A stretch of 64,000 nucleotides of DNA from Maratus speciosus (GCA_963932465.1 OZ010790.1:353366254-353430253), one strand, 5' to 3'; counted from the stretch's first letter, positions 1 through 13,650 are shown. Program-made: numbers and translations. Notes: generated by a model not told the origin, from the sequence alone.

Positions 1-1070
1 CTACCCCTGACACTTTCAGAAACCAAAAGACAACATATTATGATGTCATGATTATGACTTTACAATGCAGCATTAAATGCATAGTGCTACCATCTGTTAA
101 CAAACAGAACAACTAAAACATAAGTTTGATTCCTAGTCAAATGAATTGCACTGAACAATAATTTGTAAGATCAGTCTGTTCATAAATATTTCAATAACAG
201 AAATAACGTTTATAAATCCAACACATTTGTTGCTCATTTGTTATAATGTTTGAAATTACTTTAATAAATTGAAAAATAAGAATACTGAAACGATATAGTA
301 AAATAAATAAGAAATAATTGAATCATTTAGAATAATTATGTCCAAGAAAACAATTTTAGACCTTTATTTATACAATTTCTTATTCTATTGACTAACATGT
401 CGTCGTTAAATACTTTTAAATAAATTCAATGATTATGTTAGTATTAAAGGTAGTCATTATGTGGTAGTTGAAAAGATAAAACGTATTGGTTATATACCCG
501 CTTTCGTAACTATTTACGTAATGAATATTAACTCAACTTGTAAAATACAACACAACGAACTATGAAAGTTCTTTTTAACAGTACCTTTCATTAAGTTTCA
601 TTTCTATAGTAAAACTGAAATTAGTAGTTTAAAATGATGATTCTCAATAATTCTAAAATAAAACATTTGAATATGCTTCTAGAATTCGAATTTTTCCGAA
701 ACGTTATAACATTTTACTTTTATATAAATAAAAACACAAAAACAAAAGTTATTCCGATAAGTTAAAATTATAACAACAGATACATGCGGTATTCAGAATC
801 AAAGTATTGAAGAATATAAGGGTGAATATCACAAAATGTGAGATTTTGTAAACATAAATGTTTGAAAATTTAAATTATTTCAAAGCTTTTGATTAAAAAA
901 AAAATGATAGTTGAACAGCTGAATAAAGAAATTTCCATATAAAAGTGATTAACTTTGAAGAGCTTAAGTGCTTAAGTTCATTTTTATGTAATTAAAATTA
1001 TATGTTATTTTCTTGGCGTTTGTATGCCGGGATAATGACAAATGCAGACTAAAACATTTTTCACATTCTT

Positions 1071-1118
<48 letters not shown>

Positions 1119-2590
1119 ATTTGGAAATGGTTGTTGTTTTTGGTCGATATTTTCGGTCGTTGTTTCGGTCATTAAAATGATGCTCTCATTTTATTTTTTT
1201 AACAAAATTCAAAGATGTTCTTTACTTTTAGAATTTTTTTTATTTGAATAGGTAATAGAAAGGCATAAAATCGATAAAAATTGTTTGAATAGGTAATAGA
1301 AAGGCAGAAAATCGTTAAAAATTGAAAAAGTTACAAACTGGGTAGGCGCAAATTATCAGATATGGAAAAATCCAAAGGCGTCGAAATGAAAATAGTCTTG
1401 CAAAGCAAAAATCGAGGTCTTCAACTGATTATGTAGCCCATGAAAATCGATTACAGAATAAAAGACGAACGCTAAAAATGAAACAATCTAATGTTTAATC
1501 GATTGATAGTAAAAGGCCATGTTCTCCAATCCACTAGCGACGGCGTTTTACAATCGGTCGATTCTAACCGGGAAAAATTGGTCTCAATGTAGGTAATTTG
1601 TCGTAATCTGTGGATGATTCGGTGGAATTGCTTTCGATTTGTAAACTGTTTTTCTTCTCGAAACGGGACTTGGAGAGTTTATCGATGAAGGTTTTGGTAG
1701 TCTGAAATTTGATTATTGCGATCTGTTGTTGAAGAGGATGCGACGGAATTTGGTGGACGAAATAAATTCCAAATGATCGTTGTAATCTATTAAATTACAA
1801 TTTTTTCATTTTTTTAAATCTAATATTTTAATTTCATTTAAAGGAACATGTTTCCCCTATAATACCTCAAATTCAGCGTTATGCTCAGCTTTATTTGTAA
1901 TTTATTAAAAACTAGGAAAATAATTTAATAAAAGCCTACTTAACTTTTAAACGCGTTATTTTCAAAGAAATATCTAAAAGATCTTGCTGGTAGCAATGAT
2001 TTTCCCACTTCTGACTTGAACTATGTCAAGAACAAGACTAATAACTCTGCAGAGCCTTCTTTAAACCCCATAAAGAACTAAAATGAACAGACCAAGAAAA
2101 TGACATTCATTTTAAATGACAATCTTTAATTATGGAAAAATATTTTTTAAATGCAGAATTTGTTAACTTCCTCATATATGTGTTATATAAAGTATAACTA
2201 TTAACTAGAAATTAAAAAAAATAGAAAATGATATTTGCACAGTATAGCAGAAAGCCTTTTACTTTGCACACATCAGAGTGTGACATGAAAGGATAATGAC
2301 AATCAGAAATTTTAAATATTTTAATTGCTTTATTTTTGTGTTATTATGAATATAATATCTCTTGAAAATATTTCTAAGAATTTTTTTTTATTTGAATGTA
2401 AAAAAGAAAATTGCATTATATAATATTTAATAGAAATTTTATTGTGCGGTCTGAAATTTTCGTATTTTGTGATATTGTCCCATAAAAACAATATCCGGAT
2501 GTTGAGGTAAAATTAATTGGCTCTCCCACATTTGAATAAAATAGAATAAAACAAAAGTGTCATTTATCCTTCACATTTCCAATCGACGGT
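1..2590. other. AT-rich intergenic DNA, no gene seen
   Basis: I see no coding potential beyond short random frames. The stretch contains a 44-nt T run at 1072-1115 and an imperfect ~39-bp tandem duplication at about 1247-1325 (gaataggtaatagaaaggca recurs). Codon-like structure, splice-flanked exons and family motifs are absent on both strands. Confidence 0.6.
1072..1115. repeat. Poly-T homopolymer, 44 nt
   Basis: An uninterrupted run of 44 T. It could be the poly-A tail of a minus-strand retroposed sequence, but no recognisable retroposon body lies next to it. The apparent Phe-rich reading frame across it is an artefact of the homopolymer. Confidence 0.9.
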
Positions 2591-2604
2591 TTCATTTGTA
2601 GTGG

Positions 2605-3424
2605 TAGAGGTGTGCACGGGCCGAAATTTCTAGGCCCGGGTCCGTCCCGACCCATTGAAAAAAAACTCGGCTCGCAATAAAACTTAAAATGTCGGCGGGA
2701 GTCCGTCCGTAGTTTTTTTTTTTTTTTTTGGCCCGGCCTGGTATAAAGGTTAAAGTTTCGGCCCGAGGCCGGTACTGCCCGGAAAATGTTAAAAGCCCGA
2801 GTGAATTTCTACTAAACATTGATTTTTACCTTAACTTGGTTCGAAATTTTTCCCGTACGAGGGGTTCTGACCAACAATACTTAGCTTTTGTTTTTTTATG
2901 CTTCTAATCTACATTTTAAAAGAAGTGCCGTAGGCTGCGATATTTATTTTTTAATGAATCTCTATTTATTGAATGTAAATGAGCTATCATTAATATTGTA
3001 AGTCCATATTCCATGCATTGGACACTTAAAAATATGAAAAATGCTGTACAGTAAAATCTCCTAAGACGGAATTGCATATAAAAAATAGTTATAGACAAGT
3101 TTCCTTTTTAGTAGGTGTAAATGTATTATACATTCTTTTCATACATATTAGTATATTCATTTTGCAATACATTTTTCATTTTAATAAGCCTGGAAATCTA
3201 CTATTCTTTAAAAAGAATAAATTTTAATGTTTAAATGTAGAATAATAGTTATTTAACAATTTAATTCATTTCTTGTTCAAAACCAAGACTGAAAATTTTG
3301 ACTCACTAAGAAGAATGAATCTAGTCCCGTCTCTATACGAAAAAAAAAAAAAAAAAAAAAAGTTAGACCCGGCCATGCCCGAAAAGTTTGGAGATCAGGC
3401 AAGGTCCGGCCTGTGCAAATCTCC
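2605..3424. mobile_element. Non-autonomous hAT-like element, ~0.82 kb
   Basis: The two ends form an imperfect terminal inverted repeat: GAGGTGTGCACGGGCC on the left, and the reverse complement of GGCCTGTGCAAATCTC on the right. GC-rich subterminal blocks (about 2605-2790 and 3362-3425) flank an AT-rich core with a T run and a 22-nt A run (3340-3361). The flanks resemble each other (TAGTGGTA left; CCGTGCTA right), which could be a decayed 8-bp target duplication. Ends of the form GGTGTGCACRGGCC are typical of hAT-derived MITEs. No transposase is present. The hAT assignment is inference from the ends; an inverted-repeat element of another superfamily is possible. Confidence 0.55.
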
Positions 3425-3429
3425 GTGCT

Positions 3430-5816
3430 ATGATACCGCATGAATTATTTAAACAACAGAAAGAATGCATCACAGACTCGGCTGTACAGAAATGTGGATT
3501 TGATCTACTTTTGTTCAGACTGTCAGATTATACGTCAGTGATTAACGACTATGTTCTTAAATATATATATATATATTTTTATTCCGCCAAAATAATAAGT
3601 TTTATGTAATATTTTAATTTTTAAACAATCTTTAATATTAACGATTTAAAAATAAATAAATAACAAACTCCTCACTTATTTAAATTTTAAATAAAATCAT
3701 GTTTTAATTTCTTAATTTTCTTATACGCATTAAAGTCTTTGTTATTTACCAATACAATTTTATTTTAACTCTTATGCCACTATGCTTAATTACTAAACAT
3801 TGTTCCTAAGATTTTCAAGGTGTAACATTGTTAATTGCTTAGAATATTTTCTTTTTACAAAATTTGAAGTCTTTTACATATTAAAAATGGTAATTGGTTT
3901 CGTCTGCTTTAGTAATTAGTTGTTAGCCTGTGTAATAAGTTAAATTTATCGCATGCTATTTTCACACAATTAAAGAGCCTAGATACGTTAAACAGAATAC
4001 TAAAATATTTATAATTCAAATAACACAGCATTTCCATACATAATTTTCTACGTAAAGAACATATTTACAATTTTTTATTTTACTGTTTATTTTATTTTAT
4101 TCATTTAATTTATTATCTGTTCTTCATGGATGTTTTTTGCAATTAGTGGTAAAATATTTAATTTTATCAAACAGAATGTCAGTTTTCTTTTAAATATGAC
4201 GCCATTTTCTCTCATATTTCTCTCATTTCGATGAAAGATTTTGCCTAAAGTCTCATTGCTATCAACGGAACGAAAAGAAATTGAAAAGTAACAGTTTTAA
4301 GAGGTAAATGCGTTTTCTTTAAAGCGTGACGTCGTTTTCTGTTCAATTTTTAATTGTAATGACAAAATGCTATCAATAAGTCTATAATGAAAGAAAAAAA
4401 TCAGAAAAAACAACTCCGATTTCTTTTTTCTCTGCCACAATGGAAGCAATCCGATTGCCACTATTTTAAAGAAATATCACAAAAAACTTTTTAAATTAAA
4501 AATAAATTATAAAATGGAAATTAATAAAAAAAATACCTATTACGGGCACATCTACAAATGAATAGCTTTCATATTAAATAAAATGATTACCAAATTTAGT
4601 TCTGTAGAAACCTCAGGGATTGTGACTAAAAAACAGACTTGTGGTTTAAATATCTAGATTTTGTGGGGAAAAAAGTTAATTCATTCAGAAATATGGAAGA
4701 CCACAAAAACGTATTCACAATAATAATGATAATTTCAAAAAAAGAATTAAACGCGCATGTTCTGAAAAATACAGAACTTTTGAAAAAAATTACAAACACA
4801 TTGTTAAAAATATTGTAATATTTTGTCTTATAATATCAATAAATTCAACGGAAAATATGCATGTATTATATGCTATCTTACTTTATGAATATCCATAAAT
4901 AAACTTTTCCGTATATCCTTCCACATTTAATGTTCACGAGAAGGGAATTATTAAATTATGTATACAGGAAGAAAAATATTTGGATCGTCTAATCCTTTCG
5001 CTGTTTTATTCAATAACTGCGTCGATTTAATATAACCACAAAAAGATTAAACTTAATCTACTGTATACCATATCATAAACATAAAATTTTACAGAACACG
5101 ACTACCCACAGAGATCGCGTTGTTCAGAATGATATAAGAATAGAAGGGAAATCTTCGGCATAAAATGACGCTGCTAAACAATATAACGTGCATACTTTTG
5201 TTTGCACAGTGATATTAGACAGTTTATCGCTTTAACAAAAATAGTTTTTAGTATTTATTATTGCAATAGTTTAGTAAACAAAGTTTGTATAATTTAGTAT
5301 TGCAATATCGACATATAAAGCTCTAGTTTTAAGTAATCGAAAGTGGCAGTTTTTATGCAATTAAATTTGGAATAAAAAATATTCATAGTTATATTTCCAT
5401 ATTAAAAATTAACATTTGCAATTTAAACACACATTTTAAAACATAATTTTAAAAATTATAATATTAACTAATAACGTTTTCATGCTTGACGCCAATTATG
5501 CTAACATTGTAATCTTCTTTAGACATTTTAATTTGCATCGAAAGGAAAAAAAAATAATAAGCAGTGTATTATGCTCATTAGTGAAAATTTAGTCATTAAA
5601 TAATCATTTCCCATATTCAATTCGTGTGTTTGTAGTATATCCGTTTTTTCGTTTAATTTTAAACTTTATTATTTTTTTCTTTAAAGATTTCGTTACCGAA
5701 GCCTGATACACATAAGAAACGTACATTTGAAATTTTATCATATGCGAACTTGTACTAAAAAGACCAATCTCCTAATGAATTCCTTAGAAGTGTTTATGCT
5801 TTTATTTATATTAATG
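3430..5816. other. AT-rich intergenic DNA, no gene seen
   Basis: About 2.4 kb of A/T-dominated sequence. I found no homology-bearing frame, RNA gene or inverted repeat of note. It contains a short (TA)n tract near 3560-3575. Confidence 0.55.
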
Positions 5817-6003
5817 TACAGTAATGGCCAAAATTGTGGACATTTTTTGAATTTTTCATGTTTTACAACTTTTCGTGCTTGAAGAATATAATAAATTTCA
5901 CTTAAATACAAATGTTTAATTATCAAATTCAAGGAAATTTAATGTAGAATAATAATGAAAAAAAAAACACAATTAAAATATCTGCCTTACAAAAAAAGTT
6001 ACG

Positions 6004-6035
<32 letters not shown>

Positions 6036-6189
6036 ATCTATCTTAGATTTCATTGTATTTTTAAATTACAGTTACACATTCAATACTTAGTATGAATGAT
6101 AACTCTTGTTTTTTATTACAGTTTCACAGCGTCTTTTCATTGAGAGAACTAGTGTTTGGAGTTTGACTTTTGTAATCAAATGATTCCAA

Positions 6190-7039
6190 GAATCAATTAT
6201 AGCTTCAATAATTTGCGTTTTATTAGATGGAAGCTTTTTTGGTACAAGGTATTTAAACCGCCGTATATTTTTTCCGTATGGAATGGAGCTGAATCCTGCT
6301 GAAAGATAAATGATGCTTTATTGGGGAAGAGATTGCTGGTGGAAGGTATCCATTTTGGTTCCAGGACAGTTTCCATGTATTTTTTTTTCATTCAGAATGC
6401 TATCAATCACTGGAATGTGCGCCACACCATCTGCAGTCATACAGGCCCAAATCATGACATTTGTTGTGTTCTTTGTAGTTGTATCAATGCAATCGGGATG
6501 CAGCTCTTCCCCTACGCGACGTCTCGCATATTTACGCCCATCACTACGAAAGAGCGGTATTTTACTCCCATTGCTCCAGATTATTATCTTCCACTGATTT
6601 ATGACCAGTTAATGTATTCTTATGCCCACTGAACTCACTTCTTGCGTTGCTGAAGATTTAAAAATGGTTTTTTCCTCGGAGTTCTACCTTTCAGTTCAAA
6701 ACCTGCTAATCTTCTCCTTCCTGTTCTTGAACTAACTGAAATACCCATTGCATTCATTTCAAATCTAATAGCACCTGATAAAATTCTTTTACCTTTGAGA
6801 CATATCGTTTTTATCTTTCTGTCGTCAGAAGTGCTTGTGGATTTTTTTCGATTTGATCTTGCCTTATTTATCACTGATTTAGTTCCTTCATAACTTAAGC
6901 ACAACTTCCGTACGCCATATAAAGTGACTGATTCAACAATCTGCCTGGCGATTCCAGCATAAGAGAGACTATTTTCTCTTGCTATGACAATTCTGCTTCT
7001 TCTTGTAGGAGTACAATCAGTTCCTGTTGTTGATGACAT
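6190..7039 (-). pseudogene. Tc1-like transposase pseudogene
   Basis: The N-terminal piece (7039-6635, 134 codons) starts with Met and contains an HTH-like segment. It is followed by the Tc1 signature region: a KKSTSTSDDRKI-type linker, SSRTGRRRL, and GRTPRKKPFLNLQQRKK just before a stop. Downstream, in other frames, come SDGRKYARRRVGEELHPDC, MIWACMTADGVAHIPVID and FIFQQDSAPFHTEK, the last holding the second catalytic Asp. This order and spacing match the DDE transposases of Tc1-like elements, about 340 residues when intact. At least two frameshifts and a premature stop break it, so no active enzyme is expected. Fish, insect and arachnid Tc1 families share these motifs; I cannot name the subfamily. 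Confidence 0.85.
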
Positions 7040-7399
7040 TGTTTTAAATTATTTGCATTAAAAAATAGAAATATGAAAAAAAATATATATGTTCTATTTA
7101 GTTACACTAGTATTCAGCCTTTTTGAAAATTCATTCCCGCAAAATACCGCTTTTACTAACCAAAACATATTACAGTTTAGTTACTGACATTTGATTGCTT
7201 CTCAGAACAGACATTGCGATTGGCTAGGAAGCTTTTATTACAATACACTTCAGTATTCATACTTAATTGTGTTTGTATTTTAGACTAAAGTAAGTGTAAC
7301 TTTTTTTGTAATGCAGATATTTTAATTCTGTTTTTGTAATTACATATTACATTAACTTTATTACAATTTTTCATATAAACATTTATATTTAAGTGAAAC

Positions 7400-8159
7400 T
7401 TAAGGGGTCTTGTACCTTTTAAACGCGTCGAAAATTAATGAAAAACTTCAAAGTTTGAATTCGTCTATCTTCAAAACATTTTTATGTATAAACATGAAAT
7501 TTTGGATATTGATTAAAAAGATTATGCTTTGTAATATACTACCAGCAGAAATTTATTAACCCTTTACAGAATTTGTGTATTGTTGAAATCAAAATAGCTC
7601 TTTTTTTCACCCCATAAGTCATTGCGCGCATGATATCTTGAAAAAGTATGTAGGGATTGTCATGAAATTTGGTAAATATACTAAACAAATGTGTGTGTTT
7701 AAAATGATCTACTTTTAAATATTTACAATAGTAATATTTCTAGTTATGACTATTTTTATTCATTAAAAATACAAAATTTTTATTTTTTTTTTACGAAAAT
7801 ATTTTTTTTTTTTTTGTATAGTTAATGAAATAATTTTAGTCTAAGAGTAGATCATTTTAAACACACATATATGTTTATTATCTTTACAGAATTTCATGCC
7901 AATCCATACATACTTTCTCAAGATATCATGCGCGCAATGACTTATGGGGTAAAAAAAAGAGCTATATTGATTTCAACAATACGCAAATTTCGTAAAGGGT
8001 TAATAAATTTCTAATGGTAGCATATTACAAAGCACAATCTGTTTAATTAATATCCAAAATTTCATCTTTGTACATAAAAAGGCTTTGACGATAGACTAAT
8101 TCAAACTTTGAAGTTTTTCGTTAATTTTCGACCCGTTTAAAAGGTACAAGACCCCTTAA
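7400..8159. mobile_element. TTAA-flanked foldback element, 752 bp
   Basis: The two halves are long inverted repeats: GGGGTCTTGTACCTTTTAAA at 7404 mirrors TTTAAAAGGTACAAGACCCC ending at 8155. The arms extend several hundred bases to a centre near 7780. TTAA sits on both sides (7400-7403 and 8156-8159), as expected for piggyBac-type integration. Inside there is no coding sequence, only short T and A runs. It is inserted in the right subterminal part of the Tc1 relic, so it is younger than that element. A half copy of the same family lies at 61637-62112. Confidence 0.8.
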
Positions 8160-8209
8160 TATATTCTGTAAGTACACGAGGTTATAAAACATGAAAATTT
8201 ATAATATTA

Positions 8210-8943
8210 CGTACGGCTAGTAACACATGACAGAACAAACTACCCCTCTGTATAAAATGATATTCAAACAATTAATACTTATGAATGCATATTAGTTTTT
8301 GCCCTTGGAAAGGTTGTAGTAACGCTACTCTATTATGTTTTTCTCTCGTAAAAAGTATAAAATATTGTGGACGACGTGGAAAATATGTAAAATAGAGTAA
8401 ATTATAATGATATTAATTGTTATAAATTACATTGATTTTCCAAGATTAATAAGAAAAATTATAAAATATCAAGACGGAAAGTAAAGCAGTAAAGACCGTC
8501 AATAAAGGCAATAAAGGGAATAAAGGGCTATGAATAAGAAAAAAAAATATTTGTCGCAACTAAAACACCTTTCATACAAAATGAGGAATAAGTAATATGA
8601 GAACAAGTGTTATTATTACAAAAGCTTATCAACAGTATTTCAGATAATAAGCGAAGGAAACGACTTATGAAATATTTTCTTCGCAAAATCGGTCGTACTG
8701 TCATTTTACAAAAGTATACATATTCAGTTGTCTTTTCGTTTAAGTGAGTAAAATGTTAGAGACGTGAGATGTTCGATGTTCCTGGATTTTTTATGGACGA
8801 CTGTGTATGAATATGCGACATACTTAAGAATCTGTAAAACAAGATTGAGTAAAATCTAAAATTTGTTATAAATTTACTTTGTGCTTAAAAACAATATCGA
8901 GTAAAATGCAATTGTTTAACGGAATTCTATGCAGAAATACATT

Positions 8944-8980
<37 letters not shown>

Positions 8981-9285
8981 AATCCTTTTCATAAATTCCT
9001 TTAACAGGCTCTGAAATAATTATCGTTTTTATTAAAATAAAAAGATGTATTAAAATTTCTGGTATTATTATTATAAATCACTTAGCTAATAAGAGCAGTT
9101 AAACAAAGTAATCAAAGTAACTGGGCACGAAAGAAATATCTTTCATTTTTTATAGCTACAGATAATTCATTTTGCTAATTAGATATAAATTGTTGGCTCA
9201 TCAATTTTAAATATAAGAGCTCATTTATTATTTACGAATAAATCTTTCATTTCATTCAATCTACTTTTATTCAATTTAAGGAGCA
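8210..9285. other. AT-rich spacer, no gene seen
   Basis: Contains a short irregular array of AATAAAGG-like units near 8480-8530 and a 32-nt A run (8948-8979). No open frame, inverted repeat or RNA motif that I can support. Confidence 0.5.
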
Positions 9286-9289
9286 ATGT

Positions 9290-9998
9290 TGCAGTAAAAA
9301 ATTTTACCGTATACGCTGAGCTGTAAACCGAAGAACTTTTACCTAAAATTGTCTTTTGAAGAGGTGGGGTCGGCTTATACGCGGGTCAGATTTGGGGATA
9401 AAATTCTAAGTCAAGGTTACTAGAAAGCGCGTTTCACCGTTGTTTTTTCTTGTTTAGCTGTGATGGCTCTAAATTGCCACGTCATCATATTTAAGATGAC
9501 AAAAAATACCCTCCAATATAAAATTTCCGGCTGGTATAATTATCAGGCCACAACAAATGGATGGATTAATGAAAGAGGAACCATGTACTGGCTGGAAAAT
9601 TGCGTGACAAAAGACCCGGATCTGTATTTAAGAAATCAGTGATGGTTGTATGTGATACATTTGGTACTCTTCCGACAGAATAAGTGAAATAAAAAGTTGA
9701 AAAATTTAATTCGTTTATTGCTGTTGTATCAGGTGGACGGACATCAATGTTGCTACCAATTTATAATATTTAAAGATAGATTGTGAAAAATCTAGGTTCA
9801 GTGGATGTGTCACCAGATGTGCAGAAAACAAAATGAAATCGTATAAAACCCGCTGTATTATCATTGTCATAAGTAGCACTGAGGACGATTTTATTTGCGA
9901 AATTGATGATGAAAATTCATCATATTCTGAGTCCGATATTTATGATGAGGAAGCAGCGGAACGGGTTCATTGTACTTTTTGGAGATTTTTGTTTCGTT
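9290..9998 (+). pseudogene. Decayed pogo/Tigger (Jerky-like) DDE transposase fragment
   Basis: A 60-codon piece at 9460-9642 reads ...TTNGWINERGTMYWLENC, resembling the stretch of pogo/Jerky-type DDE_1 transposases around 'G W (M/I) N E x x M x x W L'. Across several frameshifts, 9640-9990 adds a piece ending in STEDDFICEIDDENSSYSES, like the acidic C-terminal tail that follows the last catalytic region in this family. The upstream text GGTCGGCTTATACGCGGGTC near 9368 resembles the terminal repeats of Tigger-type elements. A CAGT at 9291 could be the left end; no convincing right end was found. A domesticated gene is unlikely given the breaks. Confidence 0.5.
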
Positions 9999-9999
9999 G

Positions 10000-11410
10000 A
10001 CTTACATTATTGTTTTAATAACAATAATATATGATTTACATAAGTACAACTGAAGTTTAAATTGTTTTTACAAATTATATTTGAGTTTTTAATTGATGAT
10101 TTTGCTGAATTAATTTCTTTCCTTACTAGCGACAAAAGAAATATTGATATTTAATATAAGATATGTTCAAAAAATTGTATGATTTTAATATAGTATTATT
10201 TTAAACGAACAAAGGGCGAAAAAGATTTAATGTTTGCAAATGCAAAGGAACATATACTGACTCATAAAAATTTAAAAGAAAATACATATTTTATATATGT
10301 AATTTAAAGTTCACAGACTTTTACAAATTCAAAATAAAATTCAAGTTATAATATTTTTAATATAACAAACAATATTATTTTTAAACAAATATTTTGACAA
10401 TTTCATATCATTGTTACATTTAATGTAAATAAATTTATTCTACTATTAAACATCATATAAATAAATGTATATTTTTTTAAAACAAAACATGTTATGTCAA
10501 AGATTCGACATACATATCTTCTTCTCAGAATTATATGTATTTTAAGTCAGTAAACAGGGAAGTTAAATTTAATTTATTGTAAATTTACAATACTAAAGAA
10601 TGGCATATTATACACAGAAATATGTACTTTGTATTATTATTATATCACTGTTATGTATTTTAAATTTATTTAAACAACGCTTTCCACTTTGTTATGTATG
10701 AAAAATGCTGCTCATAAAGAAAATATTCTGTCAGAGAGCCATATAGTCCTCGTTCAATTACCATTTGTAACTAACCCATTTTATCTATCTGCATCTTTAA
10801 TTAGAAAGGAGATTTAACTTGAAATACGCGGAAATTAATGAATACTCACATCCTGAATTCAGTGGATTGTTAAGAGGTAGTCAAAATGCATGAACTTCAG
10901 AGAACATTAATTTGAAACTAAGTTTCTAATGTTGTATAAGAAAACAGAGAGTTTTGTGAAAGTCAGATATAATAGTTCCCACACTGCTGTTTGTAATATA
11001 TATCGTATGGTATATGAATATAAATCTAAAAAATTATTTTGCTTAGAAACTAATTTATCAAATATTTTCTAGTATCATATATTGTTTTTCTTTAATAAAC
11101 ATGGATATGATTACTTTGGATTTTATTCTAAAATTTCAATTTTGTTCATTTATGAAGTCTTCAAATGATTTCATAAATGATGTTTTATCTTACTATTATG
11201 TAAAGTTTTCTATTAGATTTTGACATTTATCTTCATTAAATTTTTTAACCTAATTTATTTTCTAAATTTTAAAATCTGTTTGATAACATTGACGGGAAAT
11301 ATTGACGCAATTTTTAAAGTAACCCACCAAAAGACAAAGGATTTAGAGAATTATTAACAGTCATAATGGCATAGAACCTGGCTAAGTTAAAATTAACTAC
11401 ACACACATAT
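10000..11410. other. AT-rich spacer, no gene seen
   Basis: I see only AT-rich sequence with stop codons in every frame. A short (CA)/(TA) microsatellite at 11400-11415 leads into the next foldback element. Confidence 0.5.
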
Positions 11411-11414
11411 ATAT

Positions 11415-12607
11415 ACAGGGTGCAATATGTTATCTATCGCCGACCTTTAATTTCTCAACCGTTGGTCGTAGACCTATAGTTCCAATTACAAACACGTTTC
11501 AAATGAGCTAGATACCCATGCTGTGGCATTATTTAAAGTGAAAAATCAATTTTATAAAAACTGCGAAATCTAACTTTTTATACTGTCCCCCTATAGTTAT
11601 ATTTAGTAAAAGTTTACACATATAACAGATATAACACAAAAAGTTTCAATTCTGTACTACAAAAATTGGCATAGATATTAAATTTCAAAGTTTGAGATTT
11701 TTCTCATGATTTTGTCTTTCTTTGAGGGATCAGTTAAAACAGGAATTAAAGTATTTCAAGATCAAAATCAGGGTGTAATGTCCTTTTTACGGCGAAACCA
11801 CATTTATTCGGTATCGCCAATTTCGGGGTATTACCGAAGACGGTTATTTCATCTAAAAATTTGAGATGGCTTTTAGGGGTCGTATACAAAGCGAAGAATG
11901 AAATATTGAAATTAAACAACAAAAAAAATAAATATCAATCTATCACAATATCAGAAAACAGTCTACTATAAAAAAATTAATACATCAAGCACTTTGAGAA
12001 CACTTTGAAAAGTATCTGTAGTAGATTCTGGGGTTTGATGTATTTATTTTTTATAGTAGACCGCTTTCTGATATTATAATAAATTGATATTTATTTTTCT
12101 GTTTAATTTCAATATTTCATTCTTCGCTTTGTATACGACCCTAAAAGTCATCTCAAATTTTTAGATGAAATAACCCTCTTCGGTGATACCCCGAAATTGG
12201 CGATACCGATTAAATGTGGTTTTGCCGTAAAAAGGGCATTACACCCTGATTTTGATCTTGAAATACTTTAATTCCTCTTTTAACTGATCCCTCAAAGAAG
12301 GACAAAATCATGAGAAAAATCTCAAACTTTGAAATTTAATATCTATGCCAATTTTTGTAGTACAGAATTGAAACTTATTGTGTTATATCTGTTATATGTG
12401 TAAACTTTTACTAAATATAACTATATGGACTGGGGGACCGTATAAAAAGTCAGATTACGTAATTATTTTAAAATTGATTTTTTACATTAAAAATGCCACA
12501 ACATGAAAATCTAGCTCATTTGAAACGTTTTTGTAATTGGAACTATGTGTTTACGACCAACGGTTGAGAAATTAAAGGTCGGCGATAGATAACATATCAC
12601 ACCCTTT
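11415..12607. mobile_element. Foldback element, family A copy 1, ~1.19 kb
   Basis: The left end ACAGGGTGCAATATGTTATC mirrors the right end GATAACATATCACACCCTTT. The arms are ~570 bp each and close on a ~45-bp centre near 11995-12040. Arm pairing is obvious throughout: for example CCGACCTTTAATTTCTCAAC at 11440 is mirrored at 12560. The element lies in a TATA microsatellite, consistent with TA-target integration. No transposase is encoded, and neither arm carries a sustained reading frame. It is a large-stem MITE, probably mobilised by a Tc1/mariner-superfamily transposase, judged only from the TA target and short CAGGGTG end. Confidence 0.8.
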
Positions 12608-12609
12608 AT

Positions 12610-13650
12610 ATATCATATTATATAAAACTGCGCAAAAGTATCGAAAATCAATTTTTGGCTACATTTGATGCCAAAAACATATCTTATTGATATATCCAAA
12701 TTGCATAAATCATACTCGAACCAGTAGTACAATATGAAAAGAGAAATTAAACTGACATTATATAAAAATATTTAAAAGATAATAAATCAACTCAAGAAGT
12801 TTTCAAAGTGAGGCACTTCGACAGAGTTATCATCTACATTTTACAAGCAAATAATAAGAGAGAAGTAGTTTGTATTAATAGTAGTTTGTCAAAAATAGAA
12901 GAAAATCTTTTTAACTGAATTATCCTCTGTCTTCCGACTAAGGTCCTGCCCGTTCTTTTGGGCTGGGCATCATATTGATGTGTGCGTTTGGGGGTGGAGG
13001 GGGGGGCGGGGTATGAAATATATTATAAAATCAAAGTCCTATTCTAAATCTAAAACTTAAAATAATTTAACATTCAAACTATTTTCAAAGTCTTAATGCC
13101 AAATACTGTATTATTTTCTTTCGCGAACAAATATTACTCTTAGATAATAAGTACAATTTAAAAAAGTTTAAAGTATTAGATAATTAAATCTGTACATGTC
13201 AGTGAATATCTAATATCGGGCTAATGCGAGTGCGCGAGTTTAGAGGTCCAGGCTTCAATCGAAAACCGTTAAACAAATTCGTACGTTTGGAGGTTCAGGC
13301 TTCAATAGAAAACTGTTAAACAAAGTTTTCAACAATTGACATATACTTTCACTCCTGCAATTTTTATTTGATTAAAAATCAAGATCACGCACTCGCAAAT
13401 TTTGAGATACTCAGCTTTTACTGGAAGCGATGACGTGATTTTAAATAAAAATTGAATAATACTTGTGGCACCTGCGCTTCCTTCGAACATGATTTAAATC
13501 CTCCGAACATAATTGAACTCCTCCAAAAATGATTGAAATCCGACGAACTATGGGTGCATCATTCAACTACTAATACAATTATTCGGTTCACAACAAAGTG
13601 GAGAATAAAATTAAATCCACCACACAATACTTTGCACACACATATTTATG

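Larger units (their letters stand above)
5819..8205 (-). mobile_element. Decayed Tc1-like transposon, split by a TTAA foldback
   Basis: The left end is TA followed by CAGTAATGGCCAAAATTGTG, a classic Tc1-type CAGT terminus after a TA target. About 180 bp of left subterminal sequence (5819-6003) reappears inverted on the right. The inverted copy runs from 7283 to 7400, is cut by the foldback at 7400-8159, and resumes at 8160 (ataaaacatgaaaa matches the left end reversed). The far right terminus is eroded. Transposase fragments lie inside on the minus strand. A 28-nt A run (6007-6034) lies in the left subterminal region. The element is dead but its architecture is readable. Confidence 0.75.

Noticed and set aside
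1042..1251. 69-codon Phe-rich open frame
   Set aside because: Formed by the 44-nt T run; no homology or codon structure.
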